Shown here one piece after another: positions 9,504 through 17,856 of a DNA stretch of 64,000 nt (within the stretch, counting starts at the first letter, position 1; every line of letters starts with the position of its first letter). A program made the position numbers and the translations under genes. Source of the stretch: Bacteroidota bacterium (GTDB taxonomy: Bacteria > Bacteroidota > Bacteroidia > Bacteroidales > VadinHA17). Under the pieces are notes generated by a model that was not told the DNA's origin, searched no databases, and worked only from the letters and a program-made list of their open reading frames with translations. The DNA lies in NCBI GenBank assembly GCA_016718875.1, contig JADKBL010000027.1:1-64000 (forward strand). The letters are read 5' to 3'.

Positions 9504-10856
9504 TTAATGGTGAACTTCTTTCTCAATCTGTTCCAGCGTTTTTCCCTTGGTTTCAATTAAGTTTTTATTCACATAAAGGAACCCTATGAAAGTGAAAACC
9601 GAAAAAAAGATAAAGGCATAACTCATCCCCGACTGTTGTTCTGTCTGTGTTGAACCAAAAAATCCAATTACAACAGGAAAGAAAAAGTTGAGAGCAGCAT
9701 TTACTACCCAATTGGCTGAAGAACCTATGGATGCACCTCTGGCCCTTATAATATTCGGAAACATTTCAGATAATAATACCCATATCACTACTCCCATTGA
9801 TGAGGCAAAAAATGCAATATAAGCTACCAGCAATGCAACCAGCCAGTAACCGGAAATATTCCCGGATAGCAGGCCGTATCCAAACAATCCCAGCACAGTT
9901 ACCATTCCCAGTTGTCCTACCAGTAATAGTTTCTTTCGGCCAATCCTGTCAATGACTGCCATTGCCAGAAGTGTGAATACAAGATTTGTAAGTCCGAGAA
10001 TTACGCTCTGCAGCATTGAGGTATCGGGAGAAAATCCGGCAATACTGAATATCTGTGCGGAATAATAAAACACAACACCAATTCCTGTCAGCTGGCTGAA
10101 AATAGCAACAAATATCCCAATGAAAATTATTTTCCGATAGGGTCGTTTAAACAGATTAATCCTTTTCCCTTCATTTTCGATGTTAATTGATTCCTGAATC
10201 TCTCTAATTGTCTGTTCAGTATCAATCTCATGAGATGAAAGTTCCTCAATGCTTTTTCTGGCTTCCTCTATCCTGCCCTTTTTGACCAGCCAGCGCGGGC
10301 TCTTCTTTATAAAAAAAAGCATCAGGAAAAATGCAACGGCAGGTATAGCACCGCTGAATAGCATCCAGCGCCAGTTATTATCACCAATATTTAATAAAAG
10401 ATAGTTCGATATCAATGATAAGAGTATCCCAAAAACTATTGCAAGCTGGAATGTTGAAGCAAGCAATCCCCTGTGTTTAGGTGGGGAAATTTCAGAAATA
10501 TAAACAGGACAGATAACGGAGGCTCCGCCGATTGCCAGTCCGCCAATAAATCTGAACAATATAAATACATCTATTGTTGGGGCAAGTCCACATCCCACTG
10601 ATGAGGCAAGAAACAATACTGCAAGCAGTTGCAATAAGCGCTGGGCGCCGAAAATATCTCCGGGCTTTCCTATTAATAATGTCCCGATAATGCATCCTAC
10701 AAGGGCAGAACTGACTGTCCATCCCTGAATTGCAGGTGTCAGGCTAAAGTGTTTCACAAGATCGAGCATTGCGCCATTGATGATCACGGTGTCGTATCCG
10801 AATAGCAATCCCCCAAGTGCTGAGGCGATTGTACATCTTATAAGTATTTTATTCAT
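9504..10856 (-). CDS. MFS sugar porter (SP family) 1
   Basis: This 450-residue, twelve-helix transporter belongs to the sugar porter branch of the major facilitator superfamily. Signatures: ASALGGLLFGYDTVIINGA in helix 1, RFIGGLAIGGASVICPVYISEISP in sections after helix 4, KKSPRWLVKKGR at the end of the first half, VIDRIGRKKLLL in the second half, and ETKGKTLEQIE at the C-terminus. It probably imports a monosaccharide or small oligosaccharide by proton symport across the inner membrane. It is co-directional with the two URO-D-like genes downstream. The second porter at 54.3 kb has the same architecture. Substrate cannot be read from sequence. Confidence 0.9.
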   Translation of the reverse strand: MNKILIRCTIASALGGLLFGYDTVIINGAMLDLVKHFSLTPAIQGWTVSSALVGCIIGTLLIGKPGDIFGAQRLLQLLAVLFLASSVGCGLAPTIDVFILFRFIGGLAIGGASVICPVYISEISPPKHRGLLASTFQLAIVFGILLSLISNYLLLNIGDNNWRWMLFSGAIPAVAFFLMLFFIKKSPRWLVKKGRIEEARKSIEELSSHEIDTEQTIREIQESINIENEGKRINLFKRPYRKIIFIGIFVAIFSQLTGIGVVFYYSAQIFSIAGFSPDTSMLQSVILGLTNLVFTLLAMAVIDRIGRKKLLLVGQLGMVTVLGLFGYGLLSGNISGYWLVALLVAYIAFFASSMGVVIWVLLSEMFPNIIRARGASIGSSANWVVNAALNFFFPVVIGFFGSTQTEQQSGMSYAFIFFSVFTFIGFLYVNKNLIETKGKTLEQIEKEVHH

Positions 10857-10926
10857 AGTACTAAAAGTAATTATTTATCTTTATTAACAAAATCGTCCTT
10901 CCAAAAAATAATCAAATTCAAGTACC

Positions 10927-12729
10927 ATGGAACGAAGGAACTTCATTAAAACCGCAGGCTATTCTGCCGCAGCAACAGTTATATCACCTGCTCTGGGTGA
11001 AAATGCAATCATTGATTCTTCCCTTTTGCCCGCAGGGTACAGGGGCACTGTTAAGGTGACTGATAATAAAATAGTTATTGACACCATTTCATTGTCGGCA
11101 ACTATTGAAAAAGGGGTCATCACCTCATTGAAAGATAAACCATCCGGTGAAGAATTCATTGAGAAACCTGATACTGCAAACTTCAGAGCCCTGCAATTGT
11201 TGTACAGGAACAATGAACTGATCAATATCAATGAGGAGAAGTTCGGAAGTACAGAGACCAGACAGCTCTCGGAACAGAGAGCAGAAGTCCGCTTCAACAG
11301 CTGGGACGGTGATGGAGTTCTAAATGTTTCGGTTGATGATATTACTGGTGACCTTGTTATTGAACCCTCAGCTTATTCATCACGTCCGGGTGTATTTGCA
11401 TGCCGATGGAATATTTCAGGAATAAAACCTTCACTCGATCTCGTTGCCCCGTTTTTCCAGGGTATAAAACTTAAAATGGATGATCCTCTTATTAAGAACA
11501 GCAGATGGAGATGGCCTTCAGACTGGGAAGCCGGACTGGCAATCTTTCAATCGAAGGAAAGGGGATTCTGGATTCATACCGAGGATACCCAATACAGATT
11601 TAAGGCGCTTCAGACAGGGACATCCACAGATCCGTTTGTTATGGGTCTTGACAGTGAAGCGTTTGGTCCTATAGATGATAACCTGAGTGCAGGTGGAATA
11701 TGCTGGAGAATAAATACTTTCAAAGGCGACTGGAAGGTACCTGCTGAAAAATACAGGCAATGGTACTGGAAAGCCTACAACCTGGAAGCTGAAGAGCAGC
11801 AGAGGCAGAAATGGATCAGGGATGTGAAATTTGCTGTTTCATGGTGCCCGGGAAATACTGATGTGCTGGATGCACTTGCTAAAAAAATTGATCCCGGAAA
11901 AGTGCTGCTCCATTTTTCAAACTGGAGAACAGATGGTTATGATGAAAATTATCCGGATTATTTTGCGAGTGAAAGTGCAAAGATGTTCCTAAAGAAAGGC
12001 CGGGAAATGGGATTTCACATCATGCCTCATTTCAATTCTATAGATATGGATCCATCAAATCCTGTATATGAAAGGGTCAGGGATTTTCCATACAGGTCGG
12101 TTGAAACAAAACAGCTGCAGGGTTGGAGCTGGTATAACAGCAGGGTTATCGGAGTACCCGAATCAAATACAAACCGGATGGGTAACCGTGATAAGAAAGT
12201 TATGGTAAAGATCCATCCCGCACTGAGCATGTGGCGGTCAATACTAGGAGAACGTATACTGAATGCCTCGAAGGAATTGTCACTAAATACTATATTTATC
12301 GATGTAACGCTATGTATCTGGAATATACATAACAGTATTGTTGAATCAATGCCTCCGACAGAAGGAATGAACAAACTCATCCGGCATATATCAGAGCTGG
12401 GAAACGGGTTGGCTGTCGGTGGTGAAGGACTGAATGAAATCACAGCACAGAGGCTCTCATTCGCACAGGTTCATCTATACAGAAGCTGGCAGACATCAAC
12501 TGAGGGACTCGATAGGGCCGGAGGATGTAATCTAAATGAACTGCTCTTCGGAAAGTTATGCCGTACGTTCGGTTATTCAGGACTTTCCGGCAGAAACAAA
12601 GATGAGGAGCTTCGTATGCAGGTACATCTGGATCATGGTGCAATTCCAACAGTTACAATCAGATCGGCTGAGGAAATTACTAATCCTAATGCGGCGGTAA
12701 AGAGGATGCTTGAGTTGGGGAATGGGTAA
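10927..12729 (+). CDS. Secreted glycosidase-like protein (DUF6259-like) with twin-arginine-type N-terminus
   Basis: This 600-residue protein begins MERRNFIKTAGYSAAATVIS, a twin-arginine-like signal. An N-terminal beta-rich half is followed by a TIM-barrel-like half with FAVSWCPGNTDVLDALAKKI, MGFHIMPHFNSIDMD, LNTIFIDVTLCIWN and GNGLAVGGEGLNE. This layout matches DUF6259-type proteins, which resemble GH31/GH36-clan hydrolases, but I cannot prove activity. It is the only plus-strand gene in the first 47 kb. It is divergent from the MFS/URO-D operon across a 70-bp gap and convergent with the third URO-D-like gene. Confidence 0.6.
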   Translation: MERRNFIKTAGYSAAATVISPALGENAIIDSSLLPAGYRGTVKVTDNKIVIDTISLSATIEKGVITSLKDKPSGEEFIEKPDTANFRALQLLYRNNELININEEKFGSTETRQLSEQRAEVRFNSWDGDGVLNVSVDDITGDLVIEPSAYSSRPGVFACRWNISGIKPSLDLVAPFFQGIKLKMDDPLIKNSRWRWPSDWEAGLAIFQSKERGFWIHTEDTQYRFKALQTGTSTDPFVMGLDSEAFGPIDDNLSAGGICWRINTFKGDWKVPAEKYRQWYWKAYNLEAEEQQRQKWIRDVKFAVSWCPGNTDVLDALAKKIDPGKVLLHFSNWRTDGYDENYPDYFASESAKMFLKKGREMGFHIMPHFNSIDMDPSNPVYERVRDFPYRSVETKQLQGWSWYNSRVIGVPESNTNRMGNRDKKVMVKIHPALSMWRSILGERILNASKELSLNTIFIDVTLCIWNIHNSIVESMPPTEGMNKLIRHISELGNGLAVGGEGLNEITAQRLSFAQVHLYRSWQTSTEGLDRAGGCNLNELLFGKLCRTFGYSGLSGRNKDEELRMQVHLDHGAIPTVTIRSAEEITNPNAAVKRMLELGNG

Positions 12730-12812
12730 TGTTTTAATGCTTAATGGTGAACGGTTAATGCTTAATGGTTAATGGTAATTCAGCATTCAGCATTATTCAA
12801 TTCAGCATTAAA
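12728..12812. repeat. Tandem TTAATGGT and ATTCAGC repeats between convergent genes
   Basis: A run of degenerate TTAATGCTTAATGG units is followed by ATTCAGCATTCAGCATT units. The right part overlaps the 3' end of the URO-D-like gene, supplying its last codons (NAELNNAEC). A short TTAATGGT doublet also lies at 9489-9506. Confidence 0.65.
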
Positions 12813-13868
12813 AGGGTATCTCCCATATTTCTTAACAGTCTCAATCAATGCCATGGCATTGGCCAGCGGTATGTCATCATGCAGACTGTGGTCGGTTGAA
12901 AGGATGTAACCGCCACCCGGAGCTCCGGTTTTAAGGCATTCGAGAGTTTCCTTAATAACATCATCAGGAGTTCCTGTGACCATGGTGGTTTTGTTATTTA
13001 CGTTGCCGATGGGACATACACGGCCTTTGTAAAGCTCTTTGATCTTTGCAAGATCCATTGATGCAGCTTTCTCGACCGGGTGATAGGCATCGATACCTGT
13101 ATTTACAAGATCATCAAGTATTTCCCAGAGATTACCGTCATTATGCATAATCACAGGCACACCGTATGATTTCAGTCCCTTCACAAGTTTTTCAAACGGA
13201 CCGATAAAAAATTCCCTGAACTGATCGGGCGAAATAAGCAGTCCGCCTGTCCCTCCCCAGTCGTCGGAGATATGAAACAGGTCAACACCTCCGGTTTCAA
13301 AAGCCAGTTTAGCAGAGCCAAGTGCCCATTCAACAAATGCCTCATTCATTTCGTGAACAAGATCCGGATCCATGAAAAGCGTCATCGAAAGTGTCTCAAA
13401 ATCCATCAGGTACCAGGTCATCATCGTAAAAGGACCGAGGAATCCGGCAGCAATTGCAAGCTGTTTGTCGTTTGCAGCAATGGCATCTTTCAGAATTGTA
13501 AGTCTTCCCGGAGTATTAACTGAAGGCATTTTGTAATTTGCCCAATCCTCCCTGCTTTTAATTGGAGTATCCACCTGGGCTATAATGGGCCATCCGTTCT
13601 TCCTGTAAGTCACTCCCCATTCATCTTTATATATTTCATTCAGGTTATGAGGCACATCCTCGATGCCGCAGAAGCCATTTACGGGTGCCCAGACAACATC
13701 AATGCCCATCTTTGCAGCCATATCAACCTGCATCTTTCCCTCGTAAAGAACTGTATTACGGCCCATCACCTCTTTCTGAAGCCTGAGACTGAACAGATAT
13801 TCCCATACGGGTACCCTGTCGGGGATGCCGCCTTTAAGGGCAATTAAAATGCGTTCTCTTGATGTCAT
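12780..13868 (-). CDS. Uroporphyrinogen-decarboxylase-family protein 3
   Basis: This 362-residue URO-D-like protein starts MTSRERILIALKGGIPDRVP and has the conserved DWGGTGGLLISPDQFREFF region (DD-W-G motif of the family). The zinc-type motif is altered: IMHNDGNLWEIL has Asp where Cys is expected, and STDHSLHDD replaces the C-terminal Cys site. It is therefore unlike MtaA/CmuA in metal binding. The last residues come from an ATTCAGC repeat, so the natural C-terminus may be about ten residues shorter. It is flanked by a convergent DUF6259-like gene and a DUF559 endonuclease. Confidence 0.75.
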   Translation of the reverse strand: MTSRERILIALKGGIPDRVPVWEYLFSLRLQKEVMGRNTVLYEGKMQVDMAAKMGIDVVWAPVNGFCGIEDVPHNLNEIYKDEWGVTYRKNGWPIIAQVDTPIKSREDWANYKMPSVNTPGRLTILKDAIAANDKQLAIAAGFLGPFTMMTWYLMDFETLSMTLFMDPDLVHEMNEAFVEWALGSAKLAFETGGVDLFHISDDWGGTGGLLISPDQFREFFIGPFEKLVKGLKSYGVPVIMHNDGNLWEILDDLVNTGIDAYHPVEKAASMDLAKIKELYKGRVCPIGNVNNKTTMVTGTPDDVIKETLECLKTGAPGGGYILSTDHSLHDDIPLANAMALIETVKKYGRYPFNAELNNAEC

Positions 13869-13913
13869 AATTTTAAGTCTTAAAACTATTTTTGTAAAAG
13901 TTCATTTGATATT

Positions 13914-13950
13914 TACCCCCCTTTTTAATTTCCCCCCAGGGGGGGAAAGA
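13914..13950. repeat. GC-rich palindrome (CCCCCC-TTTTTAATT-CCCCCC-AGGGGGGG)
   Basis: C-runs and G-runs (TTTCCCCCCAGGGGGGGAAA) can form a hairpin. It lies on the 3' side of the DUF559 gene at 14001-14381. The region from 13869 to 14000 holds nothing else that I can recognise. Confidence 0.6.
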
Positions 13951-14000
13951 TATTAACAGAGGCATCTGCAATTGATGTATAACTTATTTGATTATCCGAA

Positions 14001-14381
14001 TTAACTAATCATCTTTCTTATTTCAGAGATTACCCATTCTAATCTATTCAATATATCATCATTAGTAAATCTGATTACTTTCAAGCCAGTTGATTCTAAA
14101 TAAGCAGTTCTTTCACTGTCGTAAGACTTTCGGATTTTATGAATCTCCCCGTCTACTTCAATGGCAATCATTGCCTTATCACAATAAAAATCGATAATAT
14201 ACATTCCATACGGATGTTGTTTTCTGAAATGCAAACCATCAACCTGATTCATTCTTAATTTTTTCCAAAGAGTTGTTTCAGCCTTAGTCATTTTTTTTCT
14301 GAGGATGATTGCCTTGCTCCTTGTATTTAAATCTGCACTGTGATTTTGCTTACTTTCATTTATAATCTTTGAATAAATCAT
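14001..14381 (-). CDS. DUF559 / Vsr-like endonuclease domain protein 1
   Basis: This 126-residue protein has the PD-(D/E)XK-type core of DUF559: MTKAETTLWKKLR, FRKQHPYGMYIIDFYCDKAM, then AIEVDGEIH (Asp and Glu-X-Asp as metal ligands) and LKVIRFTNDDI. It is a stand-alone small nuclease of unknown role. It is flanked by GC-rich palindromes at 13914-13950 and 14411-14456. A second member at 42397-42789 has the same kind of flanks. It has no obvious link to carbohydrate metabolism and may belong to a small dispersed element. Confidence 0.85.
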   Translation of the reverse strand: MIYSKIINESKQNHSADLNTRSKAIILRKKMTKAETTLWKKLRMNQVDGLHFRKQHPYGMYIIDFYCDKAMIAIEVDGEIHKIRKSYDSERTAYLESTGLKVIRFTNDDILNRLEWVISEIRKMIS

Positions 14382-14410
14382 TAATGTTTTTGTTTATTGT
14401 TTTATTGTTC

Positions 14411-14456
14411 TTCAGCCTCACCTTCCCCCGTGGGGGAAGGCCGGGATGGGGGTAAC
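14411..14456. repeat. GC-rich palindrome (CCTTCCCCCGTGGGGGAAGG)
   Basis: A perfect palindrome CCTTCCCCC-GT-GGGGGAAGG is followed by CCGGGATGGGGGT, the same kind of tail as in the repeats at 402 and 7165. It overlaps the 3' end of the 2-epimerase gene and supplies its last codons. Confidence 0.75.
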
Positions 14457-14627
14457 CATTCTGTCTACCCGTTTCATCATCTCCATCATTGACCTTCCGT
14501 TATGGTAAGGGCATTTCCAGGGATCGATCTTCCAGTCATTGCGATAGTATGGAGAGGGATCATCGGGTGGTTCAACAAGGAAAGGAACACCAAGACGGTT
14601 GAGCTTGGTATACCACTCTCCCCTCAC
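14418..14627 (-). CDS. AGE-family 2-epimerase, C-terminal fragment
   Basis: This frame carries the C-terminus of the epimerase encoded upstream, with EWYTKLNRLGVPFLVEPPDD and the conserved CPYHNGRSMMEMMKR, whose His is a catalytic residue in cellobiose 2-epimerases. It joins the middle fragment after a one-base deletion near 14681 (AAATACTGAAT would read KYLNTV with one more T). The final residues VTPIPAFPHGGR are encoded by the palindromic repeat and are probably not native. Confidence 0.7.
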   Translation of the reverse strand: MRGEWYTKLNRLGVPFLVEPPDDPSPYYRNDWKIDPWKCPYHNGRSMMEMMKRVDRMVTPIPAFPHGGR

Positions 14628-14677
14628 ATGATCAATCAGACAGGTATCGATAAATTTCCATGACAGCTTAACTGTAT

Positions 14678-15328
14678 TCAGTATTTCTCATCACGGGTAA
14701 GCTCAAAGGCATTCATGAAGCCAACAAGAGTTTCAGACTGCTGCCACCAGTGCTTGTTTGTTTTTACATGGCTGCCAAACCTGGTGGATTCCAGGAAGAG
14801 ACCACCGTCCTTATCGACAGCTACTCTTTCAATGTTATCAACCATTTTAATAGCAATTGCACGCATTCTTTTTAAAATATCCTTATTACCAAGAATCTCT
14901 GCAGCCTCCCATAATAGCCACGATCCTTCAATATCATGGCCAAAGGAACAAATGCCCTTTGACGAGTCTGCCTCGTTAAAGGCCTCATCGAAGAAGATGC
15001 CGAAATGTCCCTCTTTCCTTATTATCTTATCGAGAAAGAGATTCATCAGTTCAGTGAGCCTCTTTTCGACAGCCGGATCTTTCAATACATGATAGAGTGC
15101 GGCCCATGCTTCAAGAACATGGAGATGTGTATTCATCGATTTTGGCTCATTATTTGTCGGCCACACGGTTTCTCCATAGATCTGCCAGTCGCGGAAAGGA
15201 TTCGCGGTAACCGATGTGATCAGGATCCTTGGTCTTTTCCTCAAGCAGTCGGAAGAAATCCTGTATCCTGTTGAGAGTTTCCTCTTTCTTCCTGAACTCA
15301 TAATACTTGCAAAGCGAATAAAGCACAA
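14678..15328 (-). CDS. AGE-family 2-epimerase, middle fragment
   Basis: From about residue 45 this frame matches the (alpha/alpha)6 barrel of N-acylglucosamine / cellobiose 2-epimerases: RDWQIYGETVWPTNNEPKSM, NTHLHVLEAWAALY, SFGHDIEGSWLLWEA (catalytic His) and HWWQQSETLVGFMNAF. The residues before RDWQ are translated out of frame. The true sequence comes from the fragment at 15150-15710, joined at about 15196 by removing one T (GAATCCTTTCCGC to GAATCCTTCCGC). Confidence 0.75.
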   Translation of the reverse strand: MCFIRFASIMSSGRKRKLSTGYRISSDCLRKRPRILITSVTANPFRDWQIYGETVWPTNNEPKSMNTHLHVLEAWAALYHVLKDPAVEKRLTELMNLFLDKIIRKEGHFGIFFDEAFNEADSSKGICSFGHDIEGSWLLWEAAEILGNKDILKRMRAIAIKMVDNIERVAVDKDGGLFLESTRFGSHVKTNKHWWQQSETLVGFMNAFELTRDEKY

Positions 15329-15710
15329 AAGCCTGGGCGTAGGTATGTTTGATATCGTTGGCTAACTTATCGGATGATGACAATTCCATATAATAACCAC
15401 CATATTTTTTGTCTTCAAAATCCTCAATAACAACCCGGTATGCCCTGTCGGCCATAGCAGCATATTCCTTGTTTCCGTCAAGCATTGCAGCTGCTGAAAA
15501 TGTCCAGAGTATCCTTGCATTCAGCACACTGGTTTTGTTTGCCGTAAGAACAGGTTCATTATTCAGGTCAACTGCACCATAGAAGCCATGTCCATTTTTT
15601 TCAACGCCATATTTCATCCAGTAAGGCAGAATATTACCATGAAGTTCTTTACTGAAAAACTCACGATATCTCTTCAGTTCTGTTTTTGTATCTTCCATTT
15701 TTGTTTTCAT
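15150..15710 (-). CDS. AGE-family 2-epimerase (cellobiose/mannobiose 2-epimerase-like), N-terminal fragment
   Basis: The protein starts MKTKMEDTKTELKRYREFFS and continues HGFYGAVDLNNEPVLTANKT and KHTYAQAFVLYSLCKYYEF, typical of the N-terminus of cellobiose 2-epimerase. Related enzymes epimerise the reducing-end glucose or mannose of beta-linked disaccharides, which would fit mannan or glycan use. There is no signal peptide, so it is cytoplasmic. Frame is lost after IGYRESF. The three fragments together give about 400 residues, the normal length. It follows the DUF3863-like lipoprotein gene by 14 bp, so it is in the same operon. Confidence 0.8.
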   Translation of the reverse strand: MKTKMEDTKTELKRYREFFSKELHGNILPYWMKYGVEKNGHGFYGAVDLNNEPVLTANKTSVLNARILWTFSAAAMLDGNKEYAAMADRAYRVVIEDFEDKKYGGYYMELSSSDKLANDIKHTYAQAFVLYSLCKYYEFRKKEETLNRIQDFFRLLEEKTKDPDHIGYRESFPRLADLWRNRVADK

Positions 15711-15724
15711 ATTTTTCTATCCTG

Positions 15725-17149
15725 TTACTTATCAGAATTCACAATCAGATCAGGATAATATTTTCTGATTATCGTTTTTGTTTCTTTTTCAAGGTTTTTA
15801 ATCTCAACAGGCTTATCCTGCGGACGAATCTGCTTTTGATTTATATCCCCCATCAGGCTCCAGTTGCGTGTACTTCCTGATTCTGGTTCTACTGCTTTCT
15901 TATCATAACGGGTAAAGTCAATGACCATCTCTTTGTTATTGTTTTGAATATCAGATAAAAGAGCAAGCCTGAAAGTTTTATTCATGAACCATCTGATAGT
16001 CTTGTCTGCATCCGATCCGCCAATTCCCGATCCGGTTTCTTCAAACCTGTAATTAAAATCATTGGTTTTGAATTGTTCACGCCATATCTGACCAAATTCG
16101 CCCTGTGTTATAAACTTTGTATCCGGCCAGCGCTTTTTTATTTCACTCAGCCAGCTGGTCAGACCTGTAACATCAATTGGCAGGGATAATTCCCAGCAAT
16201 TTGTCACCCAGGCAAACCCATTCAGTTCAAATCCTTTTTCAAAATGAATTTCTGTTGTATGAAGCATCTCCTTTAATCCGGTCTCCAATCCGTATTTTCC
16301 CAGAGTTTCAATAGGCCCGACACCCATACGACTATTGAAACCATCTTCAAATCCGGCTCTTCTGGCTGCCAGAAAATCAAGCGTCCATCCATCGAGATTC
16401 ACACAATCCACAAAATCTTCAGTTCCCTGAGCCGGTTTACACAAATGCTCTGATGACGGATAATAGGGATAGCTGATTGATCCTTCGCCATCCTGATTAT
16501 CAATAGAATACTGACTCCACACATTTCCCTGACAAACATGTATGTTCTCCTCCTTTGCGAGATATTCCATATTCTTTGAGGATAGAAATCCGGCTACAAT
16601 ACTCAGGGGACGATAACCGTTTCCTACTATTTCCGACACCTTTTGGAGACCTTCGTGAAGATCCTTATTCACCTGTTCTGAAGAATTATATGCATTAGCA
16701 AAATAAGCACCGGGGATGAAAGTAACCTCATCTCCATATTTATAATGATAACCAACCACAAGTTCTCTGATTTTAAGATAATCAGAAGTTGTATCATGAA
16801 GTGCCAGCCAGCTGAGAGCCCATGTGATTTTTGCGCCGGGAAATCCCTTCTCTATGGCATTCCGGAATTCTACTAATCGGGATGGTGTATGAAGTTCACG
16901 TTCATCGAACCCGACATTTTTATCCCGGGAAACCTCTATCTGATTTACCCTTATCACTGAATTAAAAGTGAGGAACCGATGACCCGAAAGCATATCCTGA
17001 TCTTTGTTCTTACTGCTGATTGAATCGGTACAGGATGTTGTGAATAATGATAACAGAATCAATAAACTAATAAACAGAAAATATTTCTGCTTTCTGAAAA
17101 CCTTACTATTTATTATGTTATTATTCATTTCATTTAACTGGTTATTCAC
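15725..17149 (-). CDS. Lipoprotein of unknown function (DUF3863-like)
   Basis: This 474-residue protein has an N-terminal membrane segment and lipobox (SLFTTSC, Cys40). The body includes FLTFNSVIRVNQIEVSRDKN, GFPGAKITWALSWLAL, YGDEVTFIPGAYFANAYNSS and CVNLDGWTLDFLAARR. This resembles the Bacteroidota DUF3863/DUF3864 proteins, which look like polysaccharide-deacetylase-type (beta/alpha) barrels; the match is from memory of the family. Its start overlaps the stop of the upstream GH38 gene by 4 bp (ATGA), indicating coupled translation and a shared glycan substrate. Confidence 0.55.
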   Translation of the reverse strand: MNNQLNEMNNNIINSKVFRKQKYFLFISLLILLSLFTTSCTDSISSKNKDQDMLSGHRFLTFNSVIRVNQIEVSRDKNVGFDERELHTPSRLVEFRNAIEKGFPGAKITWALSWLALHDTTSDYLKIRELVVGYHYKYGDEVTFIPGAYFANAYNSSEQVNKDLHEGLQKVSEIVGNGYRPLSIVAGFLSSKNMEYLAKEENIHVCQGNVWSQYSIDNQDGEGSISYPYYPSSEHLCKPAQGTEDFVDCVNLDGWTLDFLAARRAGFEDGFNSRMGVGPIETLGKYGLETGLKEMLHTTEIHFEKGFELNGFAWVTNCWELSLPIDVTGLTSWLSEIKKRWPDTKFITQGEFGQIWREQFKTNDFNYRFEETGSGIGGSDADKTIRWFMNKTFRLALLSDIQNNNKEMVIDFTRYDKKAVEPESGSTRNWSLMGDINQKQIRPQDKPVEIKNLEKETKTIIRKYYPDLIVNSDK

Positions 17150-17856
17150 TTTTGACCTGCATCCAATTTATAAGTCTCAATTGAATTCTTCCCGACTTTC
17201 AGATTAAATATATTTCCGGACTGACCGATATCCTTCGCATCTTCTTCAATAAGGTTTGTTCTTGAAAGATTTTGAAAAGGCATAAACATTTCCATCCTCA
17301 CATTCTGTTCCTCCCCGCTCATGTCAGTCATTCTTAAAATAACCGAACCATCAGCTTCACTCTTTTTAAAAGCAGTTATCAAAATCATATCGCTACCGGT
17401 TGAAACGAAACTCTTTTGTTCCGGAAGTGTATTGCCCTGACCTTTAACAGGATCAAGAACAGTATATAGTTTGTTTTGTCCCTGTTTACCATAATGAAAT
17501 CCATTCTTCCAGCCCGGTCCATGGATATAAAGTGAAAAAGAGAAGTGATGATCACCCAGTTGGATATAATCGTTTCCCTCCCAGTGGCAGCTTTTGCGAG
17601 ATGCAAACAGTATAGGCTGAATTAGTGTTGATGATGCAGGACCAGGTGTGGGATCAAGATAGTCGAAACCAATAACACCTGAACTTAGGGTTGCCCCGTA
17701 ACTGTTATCTGATGCATTAACCCAGTCGACCATAGTCCGAGGATGAACAAGCTTACACTCAGTGGTATACATATGTCCGGCAGCACCTTTGAGCTCATCC
17801 TTTCCAACTTCAACAACTCCCATGGGTACCTCGTACGTAATTTTGGGAGCAGTCAT
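17146..17856 (-). CDS. GH38 alpha-mannosidase-like protein 1, C-terminal part
   Basis: This frame continues the gene at 17810-19849. It starts in the conserved beta-domain (TYEVPMGVVEVGKDELKGAA) and ends with NIFNLKVGKNSIETYKLDAG, the same C-terminus as the GH38 copies 2 and 4 (KLNLKIGHHSIETIKLYMK; LKIELGKNSIETYRIGF). The frames join at about 17895 if one base is removed (GGGAATACTC to GGGATACTC, restoring EGILYREFRAAFPLNM). A one-base insertion is the simplest explanation. Confidence 0.8.
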   Translation of the reverse strand: MTAPKITYEVPMGVVEVGKDELKGAAGHMYTTECKLVHPRTMVDWVNASDNSYGATLSSGVIGFDYLDPTPGPASSTLIQPILFASRKSCHWEGNDYIQLGDHHFSFSLYIHGPGWKNGFHYGKQGQNKLYTVLDPVKGQGNTLPEQKSFVSTGSDMILITAFKKSEADGSVILRMTDMSGEEQNVRMEMFMPFQNLSRTNLIEEDAKDIGQSGNIFNLKVGKNSIETYKLDAGQK

